Assembly: GCA_032358255.1 (NCBI GenBank)
Contig: JAULBX010018857.1
Location: 230,190 to 294,189 of the forward strand
Reading direction: 5' to 3'
DNA length: 64,000 bases
Origin: Heterotrichella gracilis
Lineage: Eukaryota; Sar; Xanthophyceae; Tribonematales; Xanthonemataceae
Of the stretch, positions 48,971-60,380 are shown piece by piece. The translations under genes were made by a program, and so were the position numbers. Positions within the stretch are counted from its first letter, which is position 1. Every line of letters starts with the position of its first letter. The notes below the pieces were generated by a model. It had not been told where the DNA came from, did not search any database, and saw only the letters and a program-made list of their open reading frames with translations.

Positions 48971-51900
48971 ATGCCGTCCATCACCAACGTGGGTGGCTCC
49001 TTGACTAGCGCTCTCGCACTCACCCTGCTAGCATGGGGCGTGCGGGCTCTGCGAGAGTTTGCACTTCGCCACCAGCAAGAACGTGAGCTCAGGTCAACGC
49101 GTGGAGCTAAACCTCCGGGCAGGTACTTTGCGTCGTTGACACCGGCTGCGCTGCGAATGCTGGTACGTCTCCGACCGCGGGCTTTGCGCCATACTGCCTG
49201 ATGCACCACTGGCGTTTGCCTGCCCTCAGCACCATGGAGGTGTGCACCATCGTCCGCCCCTAACCTGCAACCTGCAACCTGTAGACCAAGCACCGTGCAA
49301 ACATATGTGCTGTCACATCAAGCAAGCGCACTTCACAGGGTTTCCAACACTTGTGTTTGTCGCCACCACCAACACGACCCACGAGGGCATGGTTGGACAC
49401 CGTTGCCTTGTCGCACAAACACAGCACTGTATTGTACTGCTCGGGCGGCAGGTTGAGACCAGACTTGTGCCCTAAACCCTATACCCTGTGGTTCTTGCCA
49501 CAGTTGAGACCGATTCTGTACCCTAAACCCTTCACCCTTGTCCTGTCACAGGTTGAGACCGACCCTGTGCCCTAAACCCTAAACCCTGCTATTGCCTCAG
49601 GTTGAGACCGACCCTGTACCCTAAACCATAAAACCTTTTCTTCCACAGGTTGAGACCGACCCTGTGCCCCATGTGGTGATAGACATACGCAGCGGGGAGG
49701 ACCTGACTCCCCTGCCTGCCGAGCTGGGCGAGGCAGTGCACATACCAGGCAAGTCTGTACCCTGCACACACTTGACGGCACAGTGGCAGTGCCATAACCC
49801 TTCCCAAGGCCTTCGATGGGCAGGCAATGTATGCATGGTAGCACTGTGTTTGAGCGCAAGATGGATGGAAGCAAAAGATCATCAGGCCGTGGATGAAACT
49901 GTCATTTAATGCCCACAAGAGATTACAGTATCACGTTTAACCCCCCATTTTCTACCCCCACCCTTCCCCTTGTGCCCCGCCCACCCCCCTCCCTTCCCCC
50001 CCTTATAGAGCAGGAGCTGGGTAGCTACCTGGGCGGCGACAAGAGCAGGTGGCAGCAGGCGTGGCCCGGGCGCCCCGTCCCTGACGAGGACTACACGCTT
50101 GTGTTTGTGTCGGACAGCGAGGCAAGCATGCGCAGCGCGGCGTCCACCGCAGCCCAGCTGGTACGGGGTAGTGCACCATGGAATTAGGGATTCACAATGT
50201 GACGTATTTTTGAAGAATAATACGTGTTGCTACATATTTTAGCCCTTTTCTGCAATACGTACACATTATCCGTGAGAATATGTCTATTATCATATCTTGA
50301 GTAATGAAAACGAGTTTGTGTTTGCCACATCAACAGTGGTTATGCCATGTCAACAATAGTACTACAAGCAATATTGCGGCAACCAATTTTGCAATTGGCC
50401 AGGAAACTGACACTTGTCGTGCTGGCCATGGAGGTCATCCACCTATGCGGTCACTGCATGGCGCAACATGCACCACACGGGTAGAACATCTGCATGCATA
50501 CGTACATATGTCCCTGCAGCATGATTAGGGTTTTGAAGGGTTTTGTTGGACCTGCAGGGCTTCATCCGCACCGCCATCCTGAGCGGGGGTCTGCAGGCTC
50601 TCGGCTACAGCTCTCACCAAGGACAGGCGCATCTACGCTTCATCAACAGGTGGGGTGCCAGGGTTTAGGGTCTAGAGTTTCAGGTTTAGGGTCAGGCACA
50701 CATATGGTACATGACCAGGTGGGGTGTAGGGTTTAATTTAAAAGGCCAGGCACACATACGGTATATCACCTGGTATGTCGCCAGACGGTTTTGGCAGGCT
50801 TGCGTGCATGCTGCACAAGTAACGGCCTTGCTATGAGGCAGTGACTGCTGTCGGTCAGGAAAACGGGCACATGCACACACCTCCACCTTGTTAGCACTTC
50901 AGGGATGCTGCTGTCCTTTTGCGGGAACACATCGCCCCTGTGCCCCAACTGGGCAATGCACAATGGTCATGTCACAATGATGCCATTGCGATCATAGAGT
51001 TGATGGATCGCCACGCATCCATTGACTACAGAAAATAATCCAAACCCCCATGTGTTGCTGCCACCCCAGGGATGCTGTTGCCCTCCTGCTGGGTCATGCC
51101 GAGGGCGTGCCCCCACTGTGCAATCAACAAAAACTTCAAGATTCTATTTCACTAAATATTTTTAATTTTTGCTTTGGTTAAATTTCAACGTTGCAATACA
51201 GCAATGGCCATGTCAGAACGATGCCATTGCGATCATCATGTCGATGGATTGGCGATGGAAAAAAATTCAAACCCCCATGTGTTGCTGCCACCCCAGGGAT
51301 GCTGTTGCCCTGCTGTGGGCCATGCCGAGGGTGTGCCCCCACTGTGCAATGCAATGCAGCAATGGCCATGTCAGAACGATGCCATTGCGATCATCATATC
51401 GATGGATCGGCATGCATCCATTGACTAAGGAAAATATTTCAAATCCATTTTGTTGCCGTCATCCCAGGGATGCTGTTGCCCTGCTGCTGGGCCATGCCGA
51501 GGGCGTGCCCCCACTGGGCGGCGCCACAATGGTTGACCTGAGGCGCTACGATGAGCGCGCCATGTATGGCACCATCCCCGAGACTGTGCACCTGCCAGGT
51601 GAGGGAATGCAGTTTTTTTGGGGCCAAAGTGTGGGGCAAGAATGAAGTGATCGGCCGGAAGAAGAAGAATGACGCCGTTTTCATGAAGCGCAGGGAGCTA
51701 TATGTTTTCATGAAGCGCAGGGACTATATGTTAAGAGTTGTACGCATGTTGGCGGTTTACTGCCATTGAACCGGGAACGATACAGGACATGGGTGCTTTG
51801 GTGTGAATGTTCCACACGCCATGGTCAGACAACACGGCAATGAGGGTTTGCTCAGCTGCCATCCAGTTGCTCTGTTCTGGCACTGCCACGGGAACAGCTT

Positions 51901-53066
51901 AATGCAGTCACTAACGCTCCCCATTGCGCCACCTGCAGCCGAGAACCTGGCCAGTGCCCTATCGCTGACTGCGGATGACTGGCAGGCGCAGTATCACTTC
52001 CCCAAGCCAGGCCCCACAGACCTCGTGGTCATGCAATGTAGGTCCCCAATATGTGTATCTGCAAGCACCTACCTCTGAGATCTGTCCATCTGCAATCTGT
52101 ACATCCAGTTCTGTACATCTGCAATTTGTACATCTGCAGATTGCACACAACAAGCATCAAGCGTCACTGTATCGTAACCTGATGACATGCGCCTGTCATA
52201 GCACCTATGCAAGCAGGCGCATGTCATAGCACCTATGCAATCTGGCATCGCCTGGCCAGTGCTTGCATAGGTAGTGGAAAAGCAATACAGGTGCCTAGAA
52301 GCCAGTGCATGCAATGGCCTAGGTGACTCATTGCAGGCCCCGATCCCTGCATCCCCACCCTGGTCACCATACTGCTTCCCCCAAGGCTGCTGCCAGATTT
52401 ACATGAGGCCAATTGCCAACTTAATCACAACCATTACTGCAGGCCTCGTGATCATGATTGCTCCTCTACCGTAACCTTCATTTTTGACAATTACAAATGT
52501 ACTTTTGACCCAGCTTCTGGCCGCCGTTCCCGCAGGCCGCACCAACCGCCGCGCCGCGTGGGCCGCCCAGGTTGCGCAGGACGCTGGCCTGCACTGCCTT
52601 GTGTACCGCCAGGGCGTGTACGGGTGGCGCCTGAGCCCTGCGGTGAAGGTGTACCGCAGCTACGAGAAGTGGGACCCGCCACCCGAGCCAGAGCCCTTCC
52701 AGGTGGGTGGAAGGGTCCCCTCCAGTTAAAACAAGAAACAACAGAAAATACTAAAAAAGGGTTGGAAGGTTACAAGATTATTGACATCAGATTTAGTGAG
52801 CTAACCGGGGCGCACAAGACTGTTGGACGTGCTTAAATACAACTTGAAAAAACTATGACTGATGGTTAAAAAAAGTCCGCTTCTTTTGCTTCCTTACAAG
52901 TGGAGCAGGTGGAACTGGGGGTTGTGCCAGCCCTGTCATGTAGTGTTAGCCACTGCAGGTGGGTACTCATCACATCCTTGTTCATGTTCAGGTGGAGCGG
53001 GTGGATGTGGAGGGTGCCAGACGGGAGCTGGTGGAGCTGGGTGTGGTGCCTTACACTGGCATGTGA
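48971..53066 (+). CDS. Tandem rhodanese-domain protein
   Basis: Eight exons: 48971-49162, 49649-49748, 50009-50160, 50558-50649, 51468-51598, 51939-52037, 52536-52702, 52992-53066; frame continuous (335 aa). Intron 2 has a GC donor (CAG|GCAAGT at 49749). The N-terminus has one hydrophobic helix (about residues 10-26) followed by a basic stretch: a membrane anchor or organelle signal. The first rhodanese-like domain (about 72-180, VVIDIRSGEDLTPLP ...) has SDSEASMRS where the catalytic Cys loop should be, so it is probably inactive. The second (about 195-300) has DLRRYDERAMYGTIPETVHLP and the active loop CRTNRRA with Cys256 formed across an intron. It could transfer sulfane sulfur or act as a persulfide sensor; substrate unknown. 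Two introns carry echo arrays. Confidence 0.85.
49448..49622 (+). repeat. Four echoes of the rhodanese exon 2 acceptor edge
   Basis: Four copies of CAGGTTGAGACCGACCCTGT (starting about 49449, 49499, 49550 and 49599; real 49646), each running straight into ACCCTAAACC/GCCCTAAACCCT. Period is about 50 bp. Confidence 0.95.
50898..51430 (+). repeat. Tandem array with echoes of the rhodanese exon 5 acceptor edge
   Basis: Three degenerate copies (from about 50898, 51063 and 51285) of the acceptor and exon 5 start (CAGGGATGCTGTTGCCCT...) alternate with a non-coding block (CAATGGCCATGTCAGAACG...GATGGATCG) seen at about 50960, 51203 and 51359. The real exon follows at 51468. Confidence 0.9.
52080..52240 (+). 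repeat. Short direct repeats in rhodanese intron 6
   Basis: About four copies of a ~15-bp CTGTACATCTGCAAT-like unit (52080-52145), then a duplicated GTCATAGCACCTATGCAA (52195-52235). Confidence 0.75.
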
Positions 53067-53354
53067 AGCCCGTCCTGCTGCCTGGTTGGTGTGGGGCAAC
53101 TGTCGCTGCTGGGGGTGTTTTTGGGGGCAGCAGCTTAAGGAGTGTGAGAGGGGTTGTGGGACAGCTGAGTGGTGGGTGTGTGGTAGGGTATGCTGCCTGG
53201 TGCATTTTATGATGCCCAGTCATTGCATGCGGCAGTTGCTGCAGCGTGGCATGGGTGCTCATGTGGGTGGGTGGTGGCGTAGTCCTGCAGCCTAGCGCCT
53301 GCACTGTGGTTTAAGGCGGCATGGTTTGGCGTGTTTGGCCCGTAAATTCTCCTG

Positions 53355-53359
53355 TGTAA
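53355..53359 (+). terminator. Candidate TGTAA polyadenylation signal (rhodanese gene)
   Basis: TGTAA about 290 nt after the stop codon, the usual chlorophyte poly(A) motif. Short, so weak. Confidence 0.3.
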
Positions 53360-53885
53360 TTTGGTTCCATGGTACATTTTGCTGCTAACTTGGCCAGGAT
53401 GCGGTGGCGCTTGATGAGTATATTACAGCCTTTCTGCTCCCATGAATTTACAAAAGAACCCTAAAATTTGCCATTATAAACGCTGTTTGCTGGGGGTTGT
53501 GCAAATGCATTGTCAGAAATGCTCTTAGGCTGGTTGGTTTTGTCCGAGGAATCACTATTGCTGAGGTTGCAGAATGAGTATGGATGCCCTGTGATATCCC
53601 CTGTGATTGTTTACAAACTGAGTGTCAGTAACAATGTAGGTGCATACGCACACAATATCCATTTGTGTGTTTCAGAGCTAATGGGCATCTCAGATGCAAG
53701 TTGCGTTGTTGAGCGTGCATGTGGTATCATATGGTATGAAGCCGAACATTGCTAGTTTGCCCTCACAAATTTTGCAAGCTTGTCAGCGTCTGTGGCAAGG
53801 ATTTTGAAGTTGCGGAAAGCCAGCGCTTCCCAGCTTTTGCAAGCCACTCAGTAGGGTTTAAGCAAAACCCTAAAGAGGAGGATCC

Positions 53886-53923
53886 TTCTCGATTGTTCGC
53901 GTTAATTCCCGCGCTTTCATGAA
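53886..53923 (+). promoter_or_regulatory. Heat-shock-element-like sites upstream of HSP110
   Basis: TTCTCGATTGTTC (53886-53898) fits nTTCnnGAAnnTTC with one mismatch in the central triplet; TTCATGAA (53916-53923) is a perfect TTCnnGAA pair. They lie about 190-225 bp upstream of the HSP110 ATG. Confidence 0.5.
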
Positions 53924-54111
53924 GTGAGGTGCATATAGCGGCGGACTGGCTATATGCTTGCACAAGTTGACGGTTTGGAGCAGCAAACCGTTTGGTGTCA
54001 GTGAACAATCCAGAGTGCAATTGAAAGCGAGTTACTCAACAAGTTGCCGTCGAGTATTGTGCAGCGCGATCACACACACACCCCTTCATCGCACATTGAA
54101 TCACCGCCAAC

Positions 54112-57100
54112 ATGTCTGTGGCTGGTTTTGACATTGGCAACGACACCTCGTGTGTCGCCGTTGCCAGGAGGAGGGGCATCGATGTGCTCCTCAACAAGGA
54201 GTCCAAGAGGGAGACGTTCAGCGGCGTGTCCTTCAACTCCAAGCAGCGTCTGTTGGGGACAGATGCCGCCGCATCCATGTCAATCAATCCCAAAAACACC
54301 ATCACGCAGATCAAGCGCCTGATTGGCAGGAAGTTCCAGGACCCGTCGGTGCAGAGGGACATCGCAAGGTTCCCTTTCACCGTCACCGAGGGGCCATCGG
54401 GAGAGTGCCTTATCAACGTGCAGTACTTGGACCAGCCTACCACCTTCACCCCAGAGCAGCTCTTTGCCATGTTGCTGGTAGACCTCAAGTCAATCGCAGA
54501 GGCCGACCAGGGTGCAGCCATCACCGACTGCGTGATAGCAGTCCCAGCTTTCTTCACCGAGCCCCAGCGGTATGCAGTCCTGACAGCTGCTCAGGTGGCC
54601 AACCTGACTTGCCTCAGGCTGCTCAACGAGACCACCGCAACAGCGCTCGCCTACGGGATCTACAAGACGGATCTGCCGGAGAACGACCCGGTGAACGTGG
54701 TCTTCGCCGATATCGGCAACCAGGCGATGCAGGTAAGGCTTTCTGCAGGTGCATGCATATGTTTTGTGCACCGTTTGCTGGCGGCCTGTTCCCCCAGCAT
54801 TTCAGGACATGCCATCTATGATCCAGTGCACTGCCTCACGGAGAACCTGTTCTGGTATTTGTAACCTCTTTATTTTCGTTTGTTTTTGCTGCAGGTGTGC
54901 GTGGTGTCGTACAAGAAGGGCCAGCTGCAGGTGCTGTCAAGTGCGTGGGACGAGAACTTGGGTGGAAGGGACCTGGACGAGGTGCTGTTCGACCACTTTG
55001 TGGACGAGTTTAAGGCGAAGTACAACCTCAACGTGCGTGAGAACCTCAAGGGGAGCTTCAGGCTGCGGGCTGGCTGCGAGAAGGTATGTCCTTCACAACT
55101 CCTGACTCATGCTCCTTGACAGCGCAGAGCAATTGGATTGACAGTCGACAACAGTTGTATATTGGAGGACATAGTTAACTGTTTTAGAGTGTTGAATATT
55201 TAGAGTGTTGACGACGCCCCCTGTCTGTGACTCGTGCAGCTCAAGAAGGTGCTGAGTGCCAATGCGGAGGCGCCCATCAACGTGGAGTGCCTGATGAACG
55301 ACATTGACTTCTCCAGCAAGATGACCCGTGAGAAGTTTGAGGAGCTGGCCGCCCCAGTGATGAACCGGGTGGCGGACGTCATTAAGAGGGTGCGTGCAAA
55401 CGCCGTGTGCATTGTGCTGTCCCTGCCCTGTTTCTGCAACTGTTGCATGTCTGCATTGCACTCTAGTGTTGTGCTGTTCAACACCTTGTGCATGGTGATG
55501 TCTGTATTGCCTGGTGCTGCGCAATGGGCATGGCATTGTCTTGGAACAGCAAACAGACATGCGGGGAGCGTCTGCCTTTGCACACCAGCTCTGTTCTGGC
55601 TTCCCCTTTGTGCTACCAACTGGGTCGCCGATGCTAAATATGGCTCGTGTTTTCTCCAGGCCATGGCTGATGCCAAGCTGGGCCCCGAGGCCATCGGCTC
55701 TGTGGAGGTGATTGGCGGCAGCTCCCGCGTGCCCTCCGTGCTCAAAACCCTGGCCGACTTCTTCGGCAAGGATCCCAGCCGCACCCTCAACGCCAAGGAG
55801 GTGGTGTCCCGGGGATGCGCGCTGCAGTGCGCCATGCTCAGCCCCATCTTCAGGTATGTGTTTGTGTACAATCAGTTGCTGGCTGGGGTCAGCTTGTGGC
55901 CATATATATATTCTGCTACATGCAATTTGAACGCGGCCCGCTACCCAGTTGCTCTGGATCCTGTCGTTTCCAAATTGCCAGCATTAAATAACCCTGTGCC
56001 ATGCGCTGCTTAACCCCGATAGCCAGACAGACATGGCTAGCCGTGCTCATGCTTTTCACCTGTCTGTGTGCAAGGTGAGGGACTTTGAGGTGACCGACTC
56101 ATAAACCCTAAAGCTTAAACCATTAACCCTAATCCCGCGGCACTGTGTGCAGGGTGAGGGACTTCCAGGTGATCGACTCCTTCCCCTTCGGCGTCAACTT
56201 CACGTGGGAGAAGGACGGCGAGGTGACCACCAGCACCATCTTTGAGCGCGGGAGCCCCATCCCCAGCACAAAGATGCTGACGTTCTTCCGGAACAAGGAG
56301 TTCCTGCTGACCGCGCAGTACACTGAGGACTCCCCGCTGCCCACCGGGATGAGCCACTTCATTGGGACCTTCAATGTGGGGCCTTTCAAGGTGCCGGCTG
56401 GCGAGGAGAAGAGCAAGCTGAAGGTCAAGGTCCGGCTGAACCTCCACGGGCTGGTGTCGGTGGAGTCGGTGCAGGTGGGTGGAATGACAAGGAATTTGTG
56501 AGGAGCGGTCTGCTGGCACTGGCATGCCAAGCATGTGACAATAGGTGGTGGCGCAGGCGGGGAATACAAGTACAATGGACATTTGCATGCTTGCCTGGGG
56601 TGAAATGCATGCACCCAGGAACAAGCATCACACCATGGTGTACTGCTGTCCATCACAGGGCATGTGCATGCATCGATTAGTCTTTATGTTCAAGTGCAAC
56701 CTCCAATCACATGATGCATGTGCTACTGGGGCGCTTGGTGATATGCCTGCCTGCAGTGTGGTTGAGGGACCTTTTTTCCCAACTGCTTTTTTCCTAACTG
56801 CATGAATTGTTGCAGCAAATCGAGGAGGAGGAGATTGAGGAGCCCGTGGCAGCACCAGCGGCCGATGTGCCCATGAGCGATGCCACACCAGCGGCTGGCG
56901 GAGCTGCTCCAGATGCAGCGGCGCCACAGGCTGAGGTATGCATGTGCACTCATCCTGGGTCCATTTGATGCATCAACCCACTGCATCAGGTGCATGGGCT
57001 AGGGAAATGCATTGCCTGGTCGCACCCCGGTCTGCTGCACCAACCCACTGGATGACGTGCATGGCCACGCGATTGCATCACCTGGCCGGCTGGTGCAAAG

Positions 57101-59204
57101 CTGCAGTTACATAGCCATCACCCACGCTCCATCCATCTGCTCTGTGCATCACGTGAGGCACCTGTGACTGCGCCTGAATGTGGTTTGGCTCGCAGGCGTC
57201 GGGCCCTCCTGGGGAGGAGTCCAGTGACCCCATGGAGGCTGAGCCCACCAAGGAGCCTGAGGCAGTGCCAAAGGCAGAAAAGAAGAAGCGGGTGAAGAAG
57301 GCATCGGTGCCGTTCAACTCACACACGCAGGCAATGCCGCAAACGCAGGTACGCTGCTGGTCTGGCAACAGACCTGGTGCCCATTTGCTTTATTCACGCG
57401 TATTGGCCGGGAGTGATGAGTGTTGCTGTGGGCATGGGGCAATGGCAAGGGGTGTGTGGATGCGTTGCATGTGCTGTAAACAGCCAGTGGTCATCACAAT
57501 CTTGGATGGTAATCGAAGTGATCGAGAGCTGCTCCTGTACCAGGTGCAAGGGCTGTTTGAGAGGGAATGCGAGCTGGCGCTGCAAGCCAGGATCCAAGAG
57601 GAGACCTCAGACAAGAAGAATGCACTTGAGTCGTACGTGTATGGCCTGCGCAACAAGCTGGACGGGGAGCTGGCCTCATTCTCATCGGAGCAGGAGAAGG
57701 CCTCGCTGAAGGAGAAGCTCAATGCCATGGAGGTACGTGCATCGCACACCATTGGAATATCAGGGTCAGGCAGGGGTGTTGTTCTACAGCACATGTGTTG
57801 GTATCAGCTTGGTAATGTGTGGCCATGAGTGTGCCTGGCTGAGGTGAACGTCTTGCTGCTGATCTATTGCCAAGGCGATGACCGGCAACTGCGCACGCAA
57901 CTTTGACACTGTTTTGGACATCCAAACATGGGTTCGAGTCTGCCCAGTGGTTGCTTTATTAGCCTGTATTGATTGTATTGGATTATGTTTATTAAGTTAT
58001 TAACCAACCCATTGTGGCGCACAGGACTGGTTGTACGACGAGGGCGAGGATGAGGCCAAGAGTGTGTATGTGCTGAAGCTGGAGGAGCTGCAGAAGCTGG
58101 GGGGGCCCATTGAGCTGCGCCACCAGGAGGACTCGACTCGCGCACCAGCGGTGGCAAAGCTGCAGGCCACATGCCACGCTTACCTGGCAATGGCACAGTC
58201 ACAGGTACTGTAACCAGCAATGGAAAATACCTGCTAGGGCAGAGCAAGCTGTGCAAGGGGGGCTATGCATGCGGTTGTGCTTCTGGAATGCGTGGAGATT
58301 AGTTGCCATGCTGCAGCGCATCAAGAATGCATGGATGTGGGGGTGTCTAGGGTGTGCAGCTGCATGCGTGGATATGCAGTGCCCACTCCAATGCATGCAG
58401 CACGCTGTTCCCTTTTCCCCATCCCTGTACTTACTCATCCCCATCCCCGCTGCTGCCTGATCCCCACTTACTGGCTTGTGGTCCCTTGCTGTTTCCTGAA
58501 CCCCATCCCCTGGCCATGCCGCAGGACAGCAAGTACGGCCACATAGACCAGGCGGACAAGGACAAGGTGATCGCCGAGTGCCAATCGGCGCTGAAGTGGT
58601 TGGCTGACCGCAAGTCGCTCCAATCGGCGCTCAAGAAGTGGCAGGAGCCTGCTCTGCTCACAGCGGACATCAAGAAGAAGGAGGACAGCCTGGTGCGGCT
58701 GGCGGACCCAATCATGAACAAGGCGGCGCCACCGCCACCAAAGGTGAGCGGGTGTGCGGGGCGCTGATGGAGGGGCTGTGGTCAAGCCTGCTGTGTGAGA
58801 GAGAGTGCAGCAGGGGCTGTGCTGGGCGCTGGACCCCACTTTTAATGCATATGTGGTCTTGGCGCATGCACGGGGCCATGGCATCCAATGTCGCCCACAG
58901 GTGAAGGGCGCGGTGCATGGTTCGTTGAATACATGGCAAGGAGTATTTATTTTCCAGGAGTAGCAGGCAGCCTGGGTATCCATCCTGCACCAGGCAGTCC
59001 TACCCCTGCCAATACCCTGGCATGTAATGCCCTGCTCACTATTCTGGCCCCCTGCAGGTTGAGGAGCCCAAGGTTGAGGAGCCAAAGAACGATGAGCCCA
59101 TGGAGACGGACCAGCCCACGCCCGAGCCTGCAGCTGATATCGAGATTGAGGAGGTGGATGGGGAGGCAGATATCGGCCCACAACCCATGCAAGCAGATGC
59201 GTAA
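54112..59204 (+). CDS. HSP110: HSP110-family chaperone (HSP70 superfamily)
   Basis: Eleven exons: 54112-54732, 54895-55083, 55240-55389, 55660-55853, 56153-56474, 56816-56935, 57196-57348, 57544-57732, 58025-58204, 58525-58743, 59058-59204; frame continuous (827 aa, typical for HSP110). The nucleotide-binding domain (1 to ~385) starts MSVAGFDIGNDTSCVAVARR and contains AVPAFFTEPQRYAVLTAAQVA, NETTATALAYG and VIGGSSRVPSVLK. The beta substrate domain (385-492) is followed by a long acidic, Ala/Pro/Lys-rich insertion (493-575), the hallmark of HSP110 over HSP70. A helical C-terminal region includes ALESYVYGLRNKL and a tail rich in Glu/Pro. The SSE/HSP110 class acts in the cytosol as nucleotide-exchange factor for HSP70 and as a holdase. 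The upstream heat-shock-like elements agree with this. Confidence 0.96.
56062..56102 (+). repeat. Echo of the HSP110 exon 5 acceptor edge
   Basis: GTGAGGGACTTTGAGGTGAC copies the exon 5 start (GTGAGGGACTTCCAGGTGAT at 56154). It is followed by TAAACCCTAAAGC and TTAACCCTAATCCC. Its AG acceptor is degenerate (GTGCAAG). Confidence 0.85.
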
Positions 59205-60380
59205 GCAGCCCTAAAGCTTAGACAACGCTGGGCACGTTTCCTGGCTGATGGGGATAGTCAGTTGTCAGTTTGGGATGGGTCGTTGGGGGGGCTAGCCAAC
59301 GGCAAACCAATGATTTTTAACTATTTTTGATGCTAACGTACTGGTTGAACCAAGCATTATGCACATGCGGGGTTGGCCGTGTGTTTCCTTGTAACAATTG
59401 AACACTGGTCACCCACACTAGTACAGCATTTTATGCAACTCGCCCGTGCCCAGGCCGGGACACCTCTGGGGTGTGACAAGTTATTTGTACAACAAGTTCA
59501 AGGCAGTTGGCTGCCTCTGCAGTGACACTGGCCCACGGCTGAGTTGAGCACAAAGAGTTGAGCACAATAGCGTCTCAACAACCATCAGAGTGAGCACATG
59601 GCACTGAGTCCTTGAGATTGGGCTCACTCGTTACAAAATACATCCTCAGGTTCATAAAGGGATGAGGCAACTAACTTGCACCTTGCATCGCGTGCTGTAT
59701 AAGTTTAATCTGCTAACTGGATCCATGGGAATCTGCCTTCGATGACTTGCAAGCAACTACGTGAGACCCAAGGTAATAATTGTAAATAACATTTCGGAGA
59801 GCACATGTTCCAAATTGGGAGAAACGGCCTGGTATTTAAACCAAATGGTGGAACCAGGAAAGCACCTGCAAGTAAGATATCTACTGGGGCAAAAAGGCAT
59901 CTGCAATTGGGCTAAAGAATGGGCAATACTATTGGGCCAAAGTAGTTGTGCTTTTCCCAAGAACCACCCTGCTCTAAAAGCGCACCGCAGGGGGCTATAC
60001 TTCAAAACCACGCAATAAGTAAACAATCTACGCAGCACAAAATACCGGGGGAACAGTGCTTGCCTAGCTGGGCATCACCCCAGCCAGTCACGGCTGGGAA
60101 GTAAGCGTGCAGCTTATTCGGACAGCACCACCTCATTTCAACTAGGAGCGCTCCAACGCGAGTGCTCGTAAGGCAGGATCAACTGGGTCCAAAACTTGTA
60201 AGCAAAAGGTAGGCAAGTCTGGCAAGGAATGGACGGTATTCGTTTGTGTAACAGTTTGGGAGGCGAGGTTGAACTTTGCCAGGTTCAGGCCGGAAACAAA
60301 AAAAAGCAACACCTGCAGACAGTACCTCTCGCTGTGTGCTGGGCAGTACACAAAAGGCCACCACTACAGTGGCACTACTA
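59205..60380. other. Intergenic, tail-to-tail; no gene seen
   Basis: About 1.2 kb between the HSP110 and secreted-protein stops. Presumed to be largely the two 3' UTRs. A 85-codon open frame at 59761-60018 has no recognisable features. Confidence 0.5.
59390..59394 (+). terminator. Candidate TGTAA polyadenylation signal (HSP110)
   Basis: TGTAAC lies about 190 nt after the HSP110 stop, at the spacing usual for chlorophyte poly(A) signals. Confidence 0.35.

Larger units (their letters stand above)
53067..54111. other. Intergenic upstream of HSP110
   Basis: About 1 kb. A Gly/Val-coding-like GT-rich stretch (53070-53200) follows the rhodanese stop and is taken as 3' UTR. No gene seen. Heat-shock-element-like sites lie near the HSP110 start. 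Confidence 0.5.

Noticed and set aside
49448-49622. CRISPR-like array (regular ~50-bp spacing)
   Set aside because: Repeats are copies of the adjacent exon edge, spacers are telomeric heptamers, and the genome is eukaryotic.
54150-54821. 223-codon frame overlapping HSP110 exon 1
   Set aside because: Same strand, shifted frame inside a highly conserved chaperone exon; a GC-rich shadow.
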